From positions 1,364,001 to 1,428,000 of the forward strand of contig NZ_JACCBV010000001.1 in the NCBI RefSeq assembly GCF_013409785.1: a DNA stretch of 64,000 nt, written 5' to 3'. The first letter of the stretch is position 1. Each line of letters opens with the position of its first letter. The DNA is from Microbacterium immunditiarum (GTDB lineage: Bacteria > Actinomycetota > Actinomycetes > Actinomycetales > Microbacteriaceae). Shown here in pieces: positions 27,079-36,073 of the stretch. Below the pieces are notes generated by a model. It was not told the DNA's origin. It made no database searches and was given only the letters and a program-made list of their open reading frames with translations. Both the position numbers and the translations under genes were made by a program.

Positions 27079-27576
27079 GTGACCCTCGCTGATTCGCTGC
27101 CGTCCGAAGCGGTTCGCACTCAGGCGCACGCGACCGACTGGCGCGAGGCGATCCGCCTGGCCGGGGATGGGCTCGTCGCCGGCGGCGCGACCACCGACGT
27201 GTACACGCAGGAGATGATCGACACCGTCGAGCGCCTGGGCCCGTACATCGTCATCGCGCCGGGCTTCGCCCTGGCCCACTCGCGCCCCTCGCCCGCCGTA
27301 CTGCGCACCGGGCTGAGCTGGGTGTCGCTCGCCGAGCCCGTCGAGTTCGGCTCGGAGCACAACGACCCCGTCAGCGTCGTCGTCGGACTCGCCGCGACCG
27401 ACCACGACGGGCATATCGGCATGATGGCCGAGCTCGCCGGGGCGATCGGCGACGATGCCCTGTTCGCTCGGCTGAAGCAGGCCGAGACACCGGAGCAGTT
27501 GCTCGAAGAGCTTCGCGCGGCGGGAAGCGCCGGGCAGGACGCGGCGGCGACGCCGCCGGAAGGGGAGACCCCATGA
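27079..27576 (+). CDS. PTS sugar transporter subunit IIA (ascorbate/mannitol type)
   Basis: A 165-residue cytoplasmic phosphocarrier. The phospho-accepting His is at about residue 67 in PGFALAHSRPSP, as in UlaC/mannitol-type IIA domains. It takes phosphate from HPr and passes it to IIB. The GTG start follows GAAGGAGG. Its last bases overlap the IIB start (ATGA). It is first gene in an operon with IIB, IIC and HPr. Confidence 0.9.
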   Translation: MTLADSLPSEAVRTQAHATDWREAIRLAGDGLVAGGATTDVYTQEMIDTVERLGPYIVIAPGFALAHSRPSPAVLRTGLSWVSLAEPVEFGSEHNDPVSVVVGLAATDHDGHIGMMAELAGAIGDDALFARLKQAETPEQLLEELRAAGSAGQDAAATPPEGETP

Positions 27577-27845
27577 AGATCATCACCGTCTGCGGCATGG
27601 GCATCGGGACGTCCGTGCTGCTGAAGATGAACGCCGAGAAGGCCCTACGCGGGCTCGGCGTGGACGCCGACGTGGAGGCCGCCGACATCGGCACCGCGCG
27701 CGGCGCGGCCCGGACGGCCGAGATCGTCCTCACGTCGGCGGACCTCGCCGACGAGATCGGCGACGTCCCGGCGAAGGTCATCGTGATCAACAACTTCACG
27801 AACGCCGAAGAGATCACAACCAAGCTCACCGAGGCGCTCAGCTAG
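27573..27845 (+). CDS. PTS sugar transporter subunit IIB (ascorbate type)
   Basis: A 90-residue phosphocarrier. MKIITVCGMGIGTSVLLKMN places the phosphorylated Cys at residue 7 in the classic P-loop-like IIB motif, resembling UlaB. It is coupled by a 4-base overlap to IIA and passes phosphate to the sugar bound by IIC. Confidence 0.92.
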   Translation: MKIITVCGMGIGTSVLLKMNAEKALRGLGVDADVEAADIGTARGAARTAEIVLTSADLADEIGDVPAKVIVINNFTNAEEITTKLTEALS

Positions 27846-27911
27846 CACCCGAAACCGCCGAAGCGGCCGACGCCTCGCGGCCCGCCCGGCCCACAAGAAG
27901 GGAAGTCCACG

Positions 27912-29474
27912 ATGGAGTGGCTTGTCGCCATCCTCGATTTCATCGGTCAACAGATCCTCAATGTCCCCGCCTACCTGATCGGCATCATCACCGCGATCGG
28001 CCTGATCGCGCTCCGCCGGTCCGCAGGACAGGTCATCGGCGGCGGCCTCAAGGCCGCGCTCGGCTTCCTGATCCTGGGCGCGGGCGCCGGCGTCGTGATC
28101 GCCTCACTCGACCCGCTCGGCGAGCTCGTGCTCGCGGTGACGGGGGCGCAGGGCGTGATCCCGACGAACGAGGTGATCACCGCGATCGCGGCCGAGCAGT
28201 ACGGCGCACAGGGTGCCTACATCCTCACGCTCGGCTTCATCGTGATGCTGATCCTGGCGAGGTTCACCCCACTGCGATACATCTTCCTCACCGGCCATCA
28301 CATGGTCTTCATGTCGATCATGCTGACGGTGGTGCTCTCGGTCGGTCTCGGCGAGAGCGGCCAATGGGCGGTCGTCCCCCTCGGCGCGATCCTCGTCGGC
28401 GTGATCATGGTCGTCATGCCCGCGTTCGCGCAGCCGTGGACGCGCAAGATCACTGGCGACGACACGATCGCGATCGGGCATTTCGGCACCCTCGGGTACA
28501 TCGCCGCCGGTGCATCCGGTCAAGCCGTAGGCCGCCGCAGCCACTCGACCGAGGCGATCAACTTCCCGCAGGGGCTCCGGTTCCTGCGCGACTCGATGGT
28601 CGCCACGGCGCTCTCGATGGTGCTGATCTACTGGGTCTTCGCGATCTGGGGCCTCATCGCGCTGCCGCTCGACGAGGCGCTCGCCATCTTCGGGTCCGCG
28701 GACGTGGGCGCCTACATCATGGCCGCGTTCGGGCTCGCGCTGCAGTTCGGCGTCGGTGTCGCGATCATCCTCTTCGGTGTGCGCACCGTGCTGGGTGAGC
28801 TGGTGCCGGCCTTCCAGGGCATCGCCGAGAAGGTCGTCCCGGGCGCGAAGCCGGCGCTCGACATCCCGATCGTGTTCCCGTACGGCCCGAACGCCGTGCT
28901 GATCGGCTTCATCTTCTCGTTCATCGGCGGACTCGCGACGCTCGGCGTCATCGCCGCGTGGCTCAATCCGGTGTTCGGGCTCGCGCTGATCCTGCCCGGC
29001 ATGGTGCCGCACTTCTTCACCGGTGGCGGTGCGGGCGTGTACGGCAATGCGACGGGCGGCCGCATCGGTGCGATGGTCGGCGGCTTCGTCAACGGCGTGC
29101 TCATCACGATCCTGCCGGCGCTCCTGCTGCTCGTCTTCGGCGAGCTCGGGTTCGCGAACTCGACGTTCGGCGACGCCGACTTCGGCTGGTTCGGCGCCCT
29201 GATCGGCTCGAGCTTCCTCGGCGGTCCGGTCCTCGGCATCGTCATGAGCCTGCTGATCGCAGTCATCCTGGTCGTCGCCGCGTCGATCTTCCAGCGCAGG
29301 GTCGTCGACACCGGCTGGACGCCCGGCAAGCGCCGCGACGAGTACCTCGCCGCCCAGGAGGCGGAGGCCAAGGAGGTCGCCGCGCGCGCACAGGCCGAGG
29401 CAGCCGAGCCGGCGCAGACCCGCGCCGGGGCCAAGGCGCAGGCCGACACGGAGAGCAAGCCCGACAACACCTGA
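27912..29474 (+). CDS. PTS ascorbate-type permease subunit IIC (UlaA family)
   Basis: A 520-residue membrane permease with ten or more helices. UlaA/SgaT family features include FTPLRYIFLTGHHMVFMS, the GHFGTLGYIAAG loop and MVPHFFTGGGAGVYGNATGG. An extra charged Ala/Glu/Lys tail of about 60 residues follows the last helix. It transports and phosphorylates its sugar with IIA and IIB. No ascorbate-catabolic genes (UlaD/E/F/G types) are nearby, so the real substrate is uncertain; the adjoining transketolase suggests a pentose- or pentitol-derived product. Confidence 0.9.
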   Translation: MEWLVAILDFIGQQILNVPAYLIGIITAIGLIALRRSAGQVIGGGLKAALGFLILGAGAGVVIASLDPLGELVLAVTGAQGVIPTNEVITAIAAEQYGAQGAYILTLGFIVMLILARFTPLRYIFLTGHHMVFMSIMLTVVLSVGLGESGQWAVVPLGAILVGVIMVVMPAFAQPWTRKITGDDTIAIGHFGTLGYIAAGASGQAVGRRSHSTEAINFPQGLRFLRDSMVATALSMVLIYWVFAIWGLIALPLDEALAIFGSADVGAYIMAAFGLALQFGVGVAIILFGVRTVLGELVPAFQGIAEKVVPGAKPALDIPIVFPYGPNAVLIGFIFSFIGGLATLGVIAAWLNPVFGLALILPGMVPHFFTGGGAGVYGNATGGRIGAMVGGFVNGVLITILPALLLLVFGELGFANSTFGDADFGWFGALIGSSFLGGPVLGIVMSLLIAVILVVAASIFQRRVVDTGWTPGKRRDEYLAAQEAEAKEVAARAQAEAAEPAQTRAGAKAQADTESKPDNT

Positions 29475-29481
29475 CCGGGGG

Positions 29482-29515
29482 GCCGTGGGGCGGTGCGGAT
29501 GCGCCGCCCCACGGC
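29482..29515 (+). terminator. Intercistronic hairpin between IIC and HPr
   Basis: A 15-bp stem (GCCGTGGGGCGGTGC/GCGCCGCCCCACGGC, one T-G wobble) with a GGAT loop and no T-run. It probably attenuates or stabilises the transcript between the permease and the HPr gene. Confidence 0.6.
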
Positions 29516-29568
29516 ATCGCCGGGCATGAGACCCCGCACGCAACCTGAAGGAGAAGAGGAGAAGAAGG

Positions 29569-29829
29569 ATGCCCGAGCGCACCGTCACCGTCGCGTCTGC
29601 CCAGGGGCTGCACGCCCGACCCGCCGCGCTGTTCACGCGCGCGGCCGCCGGCGCCGGCGCGAAGGTCACGATCGCCAAGGGCGGCAAGACCGTCGATGCC
29701 GCCAGCATCCTGTCGGTGCTCTCCCTGGGAGTCGTCCAGGGCGACGAGGTGACGATCGCCACGGACGGCGACGACTCGGTCCTCGACGGGCTCGAGGAGC
29801 TGCTCACGACCGACCACGACGAGGAGTGA
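29569..29829 (+). CDS. ptsH: Phosphocarrier protein HPr
   Basis: An 86-residue general PTS phosphocarrier. His15 in AQGLHARPAALF is the phospho-acceptor from enzyme I, and Ser46 in AASILSV is the position of the regulatory serine in Gram-positive HPr. Its place inside a sugar-specific operon, without ptsI, is notable. ATG 29569 follows AGGAGAAGAGGAG. Its stop overlaps the YbaK-like gene. Confidence 0.93.
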   Translation: MPERTVTVASAQGLHARPAALFTRAAAGAGAKVTIAKGGKTVDAASILSVLSLGVVQGDEVTIATDGDDSVLDGLEELLTTDHDEE

Positions 29830-30386
29830 TGGGCTGGACCGCCACCGGGACCCTCACGGCTGAGCCTGCGCTCGAACGACTCGAGCTCGTCGCGGAGCCC
29901 GTGGCCCGCGGCATCCGCGCCCTCGGTCCCGACGTCGCCGCGACGATCGGCGTGGCGTCGATCGACCCGACGCTCGCCGACACGGCGGCGTTCTGCGAAC
30001 GGTACGCGGTGTCACCGGATGCCTCGGCCAACTGCGTCATCGTCAAGGGCAGGCGCGCGGGCGACGTGCGCTACGCCGCGTGCATGGTGCTCGCGACGAC
30101 GCGCGCCGACGTCAACGGCGTGGTGCGGCGGCTGCTCGACGTGCGCACCGCGTCGTTCGCGCCGATGGACGAGGCCGTCGAGCTCACCGGCATGGAGTAC
30201 GGCGGCATCACGCCCCTCGGACTCCCGCCCGACTGGGCGATCTTCGTGGACGCCGCCGTCGCGGCGGCGCCGGAGGTCGTGATCGGCGGGGGAGTGCGGT
30301 CGAGCAAGCTGTTCCTCCCCGGCGCGGTGCTCTCCACACTCCCCGGAGCGAACATGGTCGACGGATTGGGCCGCGTGCCAGGATGA
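29829..30386 (+). CDS. YbaK/EbsC family aminoacyl-tRNA deacylase-like protein
   Basis: A 185-residue protein of the YbaK/ProX fold, which hydrolyses mischarged tRNAs. ANCVIVKGRRAGDVRYAACM has the conserved Lys of the active site, and GMEYGGITPLGLP followed by IFVD and IGGGVRSSKLFL are the other family blocks. It begins in the stop codon of HPr (TGATG), so it is cotranscribed with the PTS genes. The functional link to the PTS is not clear. Confidence 0.85.
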   Translation: MGWTATGTLTAEPALERLELVAEPVARGIRALGPDVAATIGVASIDPTLADTAAFCERYAVSPDASANCVIVKGRRAGDVRYAACMVLATTRADVNGVVRRLLDVRTASFAPMDEAVELTGMEYGGITPLGLPPDWAIFVDAAVAAAPEVVIGGGVRSSKLFLPGAVLSTLPGANMVDGLGRVPG

Positions 30387-30421
30387 GTCACGCGGGCGCT
30401 GCCCGCATCGAGAGGAGCGAC

Positions 30422-31324
30422 ATGGCCGTGCCCGAACCGTCCGAGCCGCACGAGGCGACCGACACCACTCGAAACCCGCTTCTGCGAGCGGCGATCTGGG
30501 TCGCGATCGGCGCCCTCGTCGCCGCCGCGATCGTGTGCGTCGTGTGGGTGCTCATCGGGTCGCAGAACGGAATCGTCGGCCGGGCGTTCCTCACGATCCT
30601 GCTGCTGGCGGCGTTCGCCGGTGTCGCGATCCTCGACGCCCACTTGGCGCCGCGGCGTCCGGCGTGGTTCGCCCTCGCGAGCATGGGGTCGTGGGTCGCC
30701 GCGCTGCTCATCGGCGCCGTGCTCATCTGGATGCCCGAGCGCTACGCGCTCGGCACCTTCACCCGGTTCTTCCAGTTCCTCGTCGTGGTGCTGATCCTGC
30801 AGCTCCTGCTGCTGCACATCCGGCTCTACGTGAAGGCTTACCAGCGGTACGTGACGGCCTTCACTCGCGTCGTCGCGATCATCACGCTCGCGCTGGTCGT
30901 CGCGCTCGCGGTCATGCTCATCCTCCCGATCGTGCTGAACGAGTGGCTCGAGTTCCCCGAGCTCTACTGGCGGATCGTCGTCGCCATCACGATCCTCGCC
31001 GCGGTCGGAACCGCGCTCATCCCGCTCGTGAACGCGCTGTTCGCGCCCAAGAAGCCCCGAATGCCGCGCGGTGTGCAGCAGCCGATCGCCGGCTACGCGC
31101 CTGCCCCGTGGCCGACCTACGCCGACGGCGTCACGCCGCTGCCTGTCATGCCCGACGGAACGCCCGACTGGAACGCGTACTACACGGGCTACCCGACGGT
31201 GCAGCCGTATCCGACCGAGCAGTATGCCCCCGAGCAGTACGCCCCCGAGCTGCCGCAGCCGCCGGTTCCGCCCGCGGGATATGAGGGCTATCCGCCGCCC
31301 CCGCCGCTGCCGCCGCGCCCCTAG
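30422..31324 (+). CDS. Membrane protein with Pro/Tyr-rich C-terminal tail
   Basis: A 300-residue protein with about five or six transmembrane helices (between residues 20 and 205) and a cytosolic low-complexity tail rich in Pro, Tyr and Gln (PTEQYAPEQYAPELPQPP, ending in PPPPPLPPRP). I do not recognise a characterised family. ATG 30422 has the strong site GAGAGGAG; an ATG at 30383 would overlap the YbaK-like gene and lacks one. The tail resembles interaction segments of actinobacterial cell-envelope proteins. Confidence 0.75.
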   Translation: MAVPEPSEPHEATDTTRNPLLRAAIWVAIGALVAAAIVCVVWVLIGSQNGIVGRAFLTILLLAAFAGVAILDAHLAPRRPAWFALASMGSWVAALLIGAVLIWMPERYALGTFTRFFQFLVVVLILQLLLLHIRLYVKAYQRYVTAFTRVVAIITLALVVALAVMLILPIVLNEWLEFPELYWRIVVAITILAAVGTALIPLVNALFAPKKPRMPRGVQQPIAGYAPAPWPTYADGVTPLPVMPDGTPDWNAYYTGYPTVQPYPTEQYAPEQYAPELPQPPVPPAGYEGYPPPPPLPPRP

Positions 31325-31328
31325 CCCG

Positions 31329-32906
31329 TCACGCCCCGAGCATCTCGAGGGCGGCCATCGCGGCGCTGTGCCCGCCGAGACCGCTGACGGCACCGCCGCG
31401 GCGGGAGCCCGAGCCGCACATGAGCACCCGTTCGTGCGCGGTCGCGACACCCCAGCGCCGCGCCGGCGTCGAGAGGTCCTCGTCGTCGTCGGCCCACGGC
31501 CACGAGAGCCGGCCGTGGAAGATGTCGCCGCCGGTCATGCCCAGTGCCTCCTCGAGGTCGGCCGTCGTGCGGGCCTCGATGCACGGCTCACCGTCGGGGC
31601 CGATGTACACGCAGTCCGCGATGGGCTCGGCGAGCACCGAGTCGAGCGAGCGCTGAGCGGCTTCGAGCAGCTCGTGGCGCGCGGCATCCGGTTCTCGTCC
31701 TTCCACCAGGCGATGCGGCACGTGGAGGCCGAACAGCGTGAGCGTCTGGGCACCCGACGCCCGCAGCTCCGGGCCGAGGATCGACGGGTCCGTGAGCGAA
31801 TGGCAGTAGATCTCGGCCGGCAGGGGATCAGGCACCGCTCCGCCCGCCGCGCGCGCGTACGCGTCGTCGAGCTGGGTCATGGTCTCGTTGATGTGGAATG
31901 TCCCCGCGAACGCCGCCGCGGGATCGACGTTCGTGTCGCGCAGCCGCGGAAGCCGCTCGAGCAGCATGTTGACCTTGATCTGTGCGCCCTCGGGGGCGGT
32001 GTCCGGCGATGCCCCATCCGCGAGCAGCCGCTCCAGCACAGCCGGCCCCACGCCGCTCAGCACGATGCTCCCGTGCACGCGCGTGCCGTCGGCGAGCGTT
32101 ACGACGCCGTCCGGGTCGATCGAGGCGACCTCCGCGTTCGTGCGGAGTGTCGCCCCCGCTTCGCGCGCGGCCCGCTCGAGCTCGCCGGTCACGCGACCCA
32201 TGCCGCCGACCGGCACGTCCCAGTCGCCGGTTCCGCCGCCGATGACGTGGTACACGAAGCAGCGGTTCTGCGCGAGGGTCTCGTCGTCCGACGACGCGAA
32301 CGTGCCGATGAGCCCGTCCGTGAGCGCGATGCCGCGCGCGATGTCGCTGTCGAGCGACGCGCGCAGCACGCGGCCGAGGGGCTTCTCGAAGACGTCCTCC
32401 CACAGCCCGTCGTCGCCGAGCTCGCGGCGAACCTCCGAGCGGTGCCGCAGGGGCTCGGTCATCGCGGGGAAGAGCACCTTCGCGACCGGGCCGATGCGGT
32501 CGTAGAAGCCGGCGAAGCGCGCCGCTTCGGCGGTGTCGCCCAGCACTCGGGCGAACGAGGCGGCGGTGGCCGCGGCATCCGCTGTGTCGACGAGGATGCC
32601 GCGCGAGGGGTCTGCCGGATCGGGCGTGTACGACGAGTACCGGCGACGGCGCAGCTGGATGCGCAGGCCGAGGCCATCGATGATGCGGCGGGGGAGGAGG
32701 CTCACGAGGTACGAGTAGCGCGACAGGCGCGCGTCGACGCCCGCCCACGGCCGCTCCGACACCGCGGCGCCGCCGACGTGGTCGAGCCGCTCCAGCACGA
32801 TCACCGACCGCCCGGCGCGGGCGAGGTAGGCGGCGGCGACGAGGGCGTTGTGCCCTCCTCCGACGATGACGACATCGTGCGAACGGGCGGAGTCTTCGGC
32901 GACCAT
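31329..32906 (-). CDS. FAD-dependent oxidoreductase (phytoene desaturase/amine oxidase-like)
   Basis: A 525-residue flavoprotein. The dinucleotide fold HDVVIVGGGHNALVAAAYLA is followed by ERLDHVGGAAVSERPW. The C-terminal FAD contact CGSGSRRGGAVSGLGGHSAA is typical of the NAD(P)/FAD oxidoreductases related to phytoene desaturases and PYROXD2. The substrate is unknown and no carotenoid genes are nearby. It is convergent with the upstream membrane-protein gene and divergent from inositol monophosphatase, sharing a 57-base gap. Confidence 0.85.
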   Translation of the reverse strand: MVAEDSARSHDVVIVGGGHNALVAAAYLARAGRSVIVLERLDHVGGAAVSERPWAGVDARLSRYSYLVSLLPRRIIDGLGLRIQLRRRRYSSYTPDPADPSRGILVDTADAAATAASFARVLGDTAEAARFAGFYDRIGPVAKVLFPAMTEPLRHRSEVRRELGDDGLWEDVFEKPLGRVLRASLDSDIARGIALTDGLIGTFASSDDETLAQNRCFVYHVIGGGTGDWDVPVGGMGRVTGELERAAREAGATLRTNAEVASIDPDGVVTLADGTRVHGSIVLSGVGPAVLERLLADGASPDTAPEGAQIKVNMLLERLPRLRDTNVDPAAAFAGTFHINETMTQLDDAYARAAGGAVPDPLPAEIYCHSLTDPSILGPELRASGAQTLTLFGLHVPHRLVEGREPDAARHELLEAAQRSLDSVLAEPIADCVYIGPDGEPCIEARTTADLEEALGMTGGDIFHGRLSWPWADDDEDLSTPARRWGVATAHERVLMCGSGSRRGGAVSGLGGHSAAMAALEMLGA

Positions 32907-32963
32907 CCCTCCAACGTAAGCGACGCCGACGCCCCGCGCCGACGCGGCCGATACTGTAGAGGC

Positions 32964-33761
32964 ATGGTCGACGCGCGGGAACTCGAGAGCATCGCACGAG
33001 AGGTCGCCCGCGAGGCCGGCGAGCTCGCCCACCGGCTGCGCTCCGCGGGGGTCGCGATCGCCGCGACGAAGTCCGCGCTCGCCGACATCGTGACCGAGGC
33101 CGATCGCGAGGTCGAGGAGCTCATCCGCGAGCGGCTCGCCGCCGCGCGCCCGGGCGACGGGTTCCTCGGCGAGGAGTCCGGTGCCGAGCCGGGCGACACC
33201 GGCGTGACCTGGGTCGTCGACCCGATCGACGGCACAGTGAACTACGCCTACGGCATCCCCGCGTACGCCGTGAGCATCGCCGCCGCTACGGGCGACCCCG
33301 ACCCGAGCCGGTGGGAGGTCGTCGCGGGGGTGGTGCGCAACCCCGCCAGCGGCGAGGAGTTCCACGCGGCGCGCGGTGGGGGAGCGTGGCTCGGCGATGT
33401 GCGCCTCGCGGTCAACGACCCCGTCGGCGAGGCCGGGGCGCTGCTCGCGACGGGACTCGGCTACGACCCCGCGACCCACGAGGGCGACCTCTCGCGCGTG
33501 ATGCGGGTCATGCCGTTGGCGCGCGACATCCGGCGCATCGGTTCCGCCGCGCTCGATCTCTCGTTCGTCGCCGCAGGCCGACTGGACGGGTACTTCGAGC
33601 GCGGCATCTGCGCGTGGGACCACGCCGCGGGAGAGCTCCTCGTGCGCGAGGCCGGTGGGGTGTTCCGGCGCTCGCTGAAGTCCGGCGAGACGCGCGCGCT
33701 CGTCGTGGCCGCGGGACCGGGTCTCGTGGAGGAGCTTTTCGCGACCGCGCTCGCCGACTGA
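32964..33761 (+). CDS. Inositol monophosphatase family protein
   Basis: A 265-residue Mg-dependent phosphatase. Metal-site motifs are all present: GEESG (near residue 72), WVVDPIDGTVNYAYGIP (DPIDGT) and CAWDHAAGELLVREAGG (WDxAAG). Substrate may be inositol-1-phosphate, histidinol phosphate or another sugar phosphate. It stands alone, divergent from the FAD oxidoreductase. Confidence 0.9.
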   Translation: MVDARELESIAREVAREAGELAHRLRSAGVAIAATKSALADIVTEADREVEELIRERLAAARPGDGFLGEESGAEPGDTGVTWVVDPIDGTVNYAYGIPAYAVSIAAATGDPDPSRWEVVAGVVRNPASGEEFHAARGGGAWLGDVRLAVNDPVGEAGALLATGLGYDPATHEGDLSRVMRVMPLARDIRRIGSAALDLSFVAAGRLDGYFERGICAWDHAAGELLVREAGGVFRRSLKSGETRALVVAAGPGLVEELFATALAD

Positions 33762-33867
33762 GCGGGACCGCTCCCACGCCGGACAGGGCGAAGTCAAGCC
33801 CCCGCGCTCGATTTGCCCCGCCACGCGGGAACCTGTACATGGCATTCTCAGAGATACCGGGGTAGTG

Positions 33868-33883
33868 TTTACCCGATTGTTAC
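33868..33883 (+). promoter_or_regulatory. MtrA-like binding site upstream of M23 peptidase
   Basis: TTTAC (33868-33872) and GTTAC (33879-33883) form a direct repeat with an 11-bp step, close to the GTNAC-N6-GTNAC consensus reported for the actinobacterial response regulator MtrA. The site lies about 110 bases before the peptidase start. MtrA is known to control cell-wall hydrolase genes, which fits. Inference from pattern. Confidence 0.45.
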
Positions 33884-33991
33884 CTTCGTCGCCCGAACGG
33901 CGAGGGTGATCAGAAGCCCGATTGTCCGCCCGTTGCCCCCCGCGAGCGACCAGTACCCGAGAGCCCCCGCGTTTTGCCTTTCGACGCCCCG

Positions 33992-35902
33992 ATGGCTGAG
34001 CCTGCGCCCACGCGCCGCTCGAGCCGCCCCGCCTCGTCGCCTACCCAGGCGCGTGCGGAAGCAGCCGGGATCTCGCGCGCCGAAGCGCGTCGTCGTGAAG
34101 GAGCGAACGCTCCGGAGCGCCCCGCCATCGTGTGGGGGCGCCCCGCGACGCCCCCTTCCGCAGCAGTTCCCGCCCCCAGCGCGACCGCGTCCACGACTCC
34201 GGTCGTTCCTTCGTCGACGGCACCGGCCGAGCCGGTGACCGAGCCGACGGCGACGGATGCCCCATCCGCACCCGCGCGTCGCGCGCGGTCCGCTCGCCGT
34301 CCGGTCGACGCGGTCACCGCCGAGACCCCCTCGACGCCGACCGCCGTGCCCCAGGCCGTCGCCGGTTCGACCCCCGCCGCATCGTCGACGGCGCCGATCG
34401 CTCCCGCGACGCCCACGACACAGACGACCCCCGCGGGCCGCCCCTCTCGTCGCGCCACTCGCATCGCGCGCGCCGCGACGGGCGAGCAGGGCGTCGTCGC
34501 CGTTCCGGGTCCGAAACCCGCGGCCGAGGACCGTCCCGGCGCCCCGCAGCCCGTCGTGGCGGCCGTGCCCGAGCCCGTCATCGAGCCCGAGCCCGTCGAC
34601 ACGGTCATCGCCGTGACGACGAGCACGAGCCCCGTGCCGGTGTCGCCGACGAGCATCGCCGCTCCGGCCGAGCCGGCAGACGAGGTCGCCCAGCAGGCAC
34701 AGCAGGCCCAGCAGGCACAGCAGGCCCAGGTGCGCGCACGCCGAGCGCGCCGCGCCGCCGAGCGCGCCGCGGCCGCGCCGGTGATCCCCGAGCCGATCCC
34801 CATGCCGGCGGCTTCGACCCCGGATGAGCCGGTCGCCGAGCCGGTGGCGGCTGCCGCATCCGTCGAATCCCCCGTTCAACCCGTGATGACTCCGGCTGAG
34901 CCGTTCGAGCTTCTCGAGCCCGTCATCGCGGAGCCGACTCCCGTGCACGAGCCCAAGGTCGTCGAGCGCGCCGCGCCCGCCCCTGAGCGGCACGTCGAGG
35001 ACGAGATCGACGACGTGTTCGAGGTCGCCGCGCGCGTCTTCTCGTTCACAGGCGAGATGCCGGTGCAGAAGGAGTCCGAGCCGAAGGCGGAGCACGCTGA
35101 GTCCGATGCGAAGCGGCAGGCGTCATCCGACGACCACGTCGCGCCGCGCCGCTCGCGTCCGACTTCGCGCACCACGATCAAGCGCATCGCAGGGCTGTCG
35201 TTCTCGATCGGCGTCATGGGCGTCGTCGGTCTCATGACCGTCGGCATGACGACTCCCGCCGAGGCCGTCGCCGCGATGAACGGCTCCGTGCCCGAGCCTC
35301 TGTCGGTTGTCGCGGGCAGTGAGGTCGCAGAGGACGAGCTCGACGCCGATGAGATCCAGGCGTACGTCGCGCCGGCCGAGCTCGAGGCCCTCGCGATCGA
35401 CCGCCCCGAGGACTACTCGACGATGACGCTCGCAGAGCTGGCGTCGCAGTCCGGCATCCGCAACTTCTCGAACTTCTTCGTCAACGACCCGAACTCGCCG
35501 ATCCAGTGGCCGTTCGCGGTGGGTGTGCCCATCAGCTACGGCTTCGGCATGCGCTCGGGTCGCATGCACGAGGGCGTCGACTTCACGCCCGGCGCCGGTG
35601 CGCCGATCCAGGCGATCGCCGATGGCGTCGTGCGCGTGTCGACGGACTCCGGCGGCGCGTACGGCGTGCACGTCATCATCGATCACGTGATCAACGGTCA
35701 GCTGGTGTCGAGCCACTACGCGCACATGCAGTACGGTTCGCGCCGCGTGCAGGCCGGACAGCACGTCACGGTCGGCACGATCCTCGGTCTCACCGGCAAC
35801 ACCGGCCGCTCGTACGGAGCCCACACGCACTTCGAGATTCTTCTCAACGGCACCACCGCGATCGACCCGATTCCGTGGCTCCGCGAGCACGCCGGAGGCT
35901 GA
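33992..35902 (+). CDS. Membrane-anchored M23 (LytM) peptidoglycan endopeptidase
   Basis: A 636-residue protein. The first ~390 residues are Pro/Ala/Glu-rich and disordered, with a QQAQQAQQAQQ run near residue 232. A transmembrane helix follows (IAGLSFSIGVMGVVGLMTVG, near 400). The C-terminal LytM domain has the zinc-site motif MHEGVDFTPG, SSHYAHMQYG and GAHTHFEIL (HxH). It should cut peptidoglycan cross-links outside the membrane during growth or division. No clear ribosome site exists; ATG 33992 was chosen, but a TTG at 33974 is possible. A GTTAC-type direct repeat lies upstream. Confidence 0.88.
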   Translation: MAEPAPTRRSSRPASSPTQARAEAAGISRAEARRREGANAPERPAIVWGRPATPPSAAVPAPSATASTTPVVPSSTAPAEPVTEPTATDAPSAPARRARSARRPVDAVTAETPSTPTAVPQAVAGSTPAASSTAPIAPATPTTQTTPAGRPSRRATRIARAATGEQGVVAVPGPKPAAEDRPGAPQPVVAAVPEPVIEPEPVDTVIAVTTSTSPVPVSPTSIAAPAEPADEVAQQAQQAQQAQQAQVRARRARRAAERAAAAPVIPEPIPMPAASTPDEPVAEPVAAAASVESPVQPVMTPAEPFELLEPVIAEPTPVHEPKVVERAAPAPERHVEDEIDDVFEVAARVFSFTGEMPVQKESEPKAEHAESDAKRQASSDDHVAPRRSRPTSRTTIKRIAGLSFSIGVMGVVGLMTVGMTTPAEAVAAMNGSVPEPLSVVAGSEVAEDELDADEIQAYVAPAELEALAIDRPEDYSTMTLAELASQSGIRNFSNFFVNDPNSPIQWPFAVGVPISYGFGMRSGRMHEGVDFTPGAGAPIQAIADGVVRVSTDSGGAYGVHVIIDHVINGQLVSSHYAHMQYGSRRVQAGQHVTVGTILGLTGNTGRSYGAHTHFEILLNGTTAIDPIPWLREHAGG

Positions 35903-35908
35903 TCTCGA

Positions 35909-35938
35909 TTAAGCCGGATGCTCCGCCTCTGGTATCCT
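35909..35938 (+). promoter_or_regulatory. Promoter of the tRNA-Thr/tRNA-Met pair
   Basis: TTAAGC (35909-35914) and TATCCT (35933-35938) with an 18-base spacer, 28 bases before the tRNA-Thr start. It is a moderate match to sigma-A consensus. Confidence 0.4.
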
Positions 35939-35966
35939 CTTCTAGTTGCCCGCGTGCGGGTGACAC

Positions 35967-36038
35967 GCCCCGATAGCTCAGTGGCAGAGCACTTCCATGG
36001 TAAGGAAGGGGTCGTCAGTTCAATCCTGACTCGGGGCT
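35967..36038 (+). tRNA. tRNA-Thr (GGT)
   Basis: A 72-nt tRNA. Acceptor stem GCCCCGA/TCGGGGC, D-arm AGCTCAGTGGCAGAGC, anticodon stem CTTCC/GGAAG with loop ATGGTAA, so anticodon GGT, and T-loop GTTCAATCC. CCA is not encoded. It is 35 bases before tRNA-Met, probably one transcript. Confidence 0.96.
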
Positions 36039-36073
36039 CGCAGCATCCGTTTCTGTGACCGCGGATGCATCGC

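Noticed and set aside
33974-33991. TTG at 33974 as the start of the M23 peptidase
   Set aside because: It is possible, but neither it nor the ATG at 33992 has a ribosome site, and ATG was preferred.
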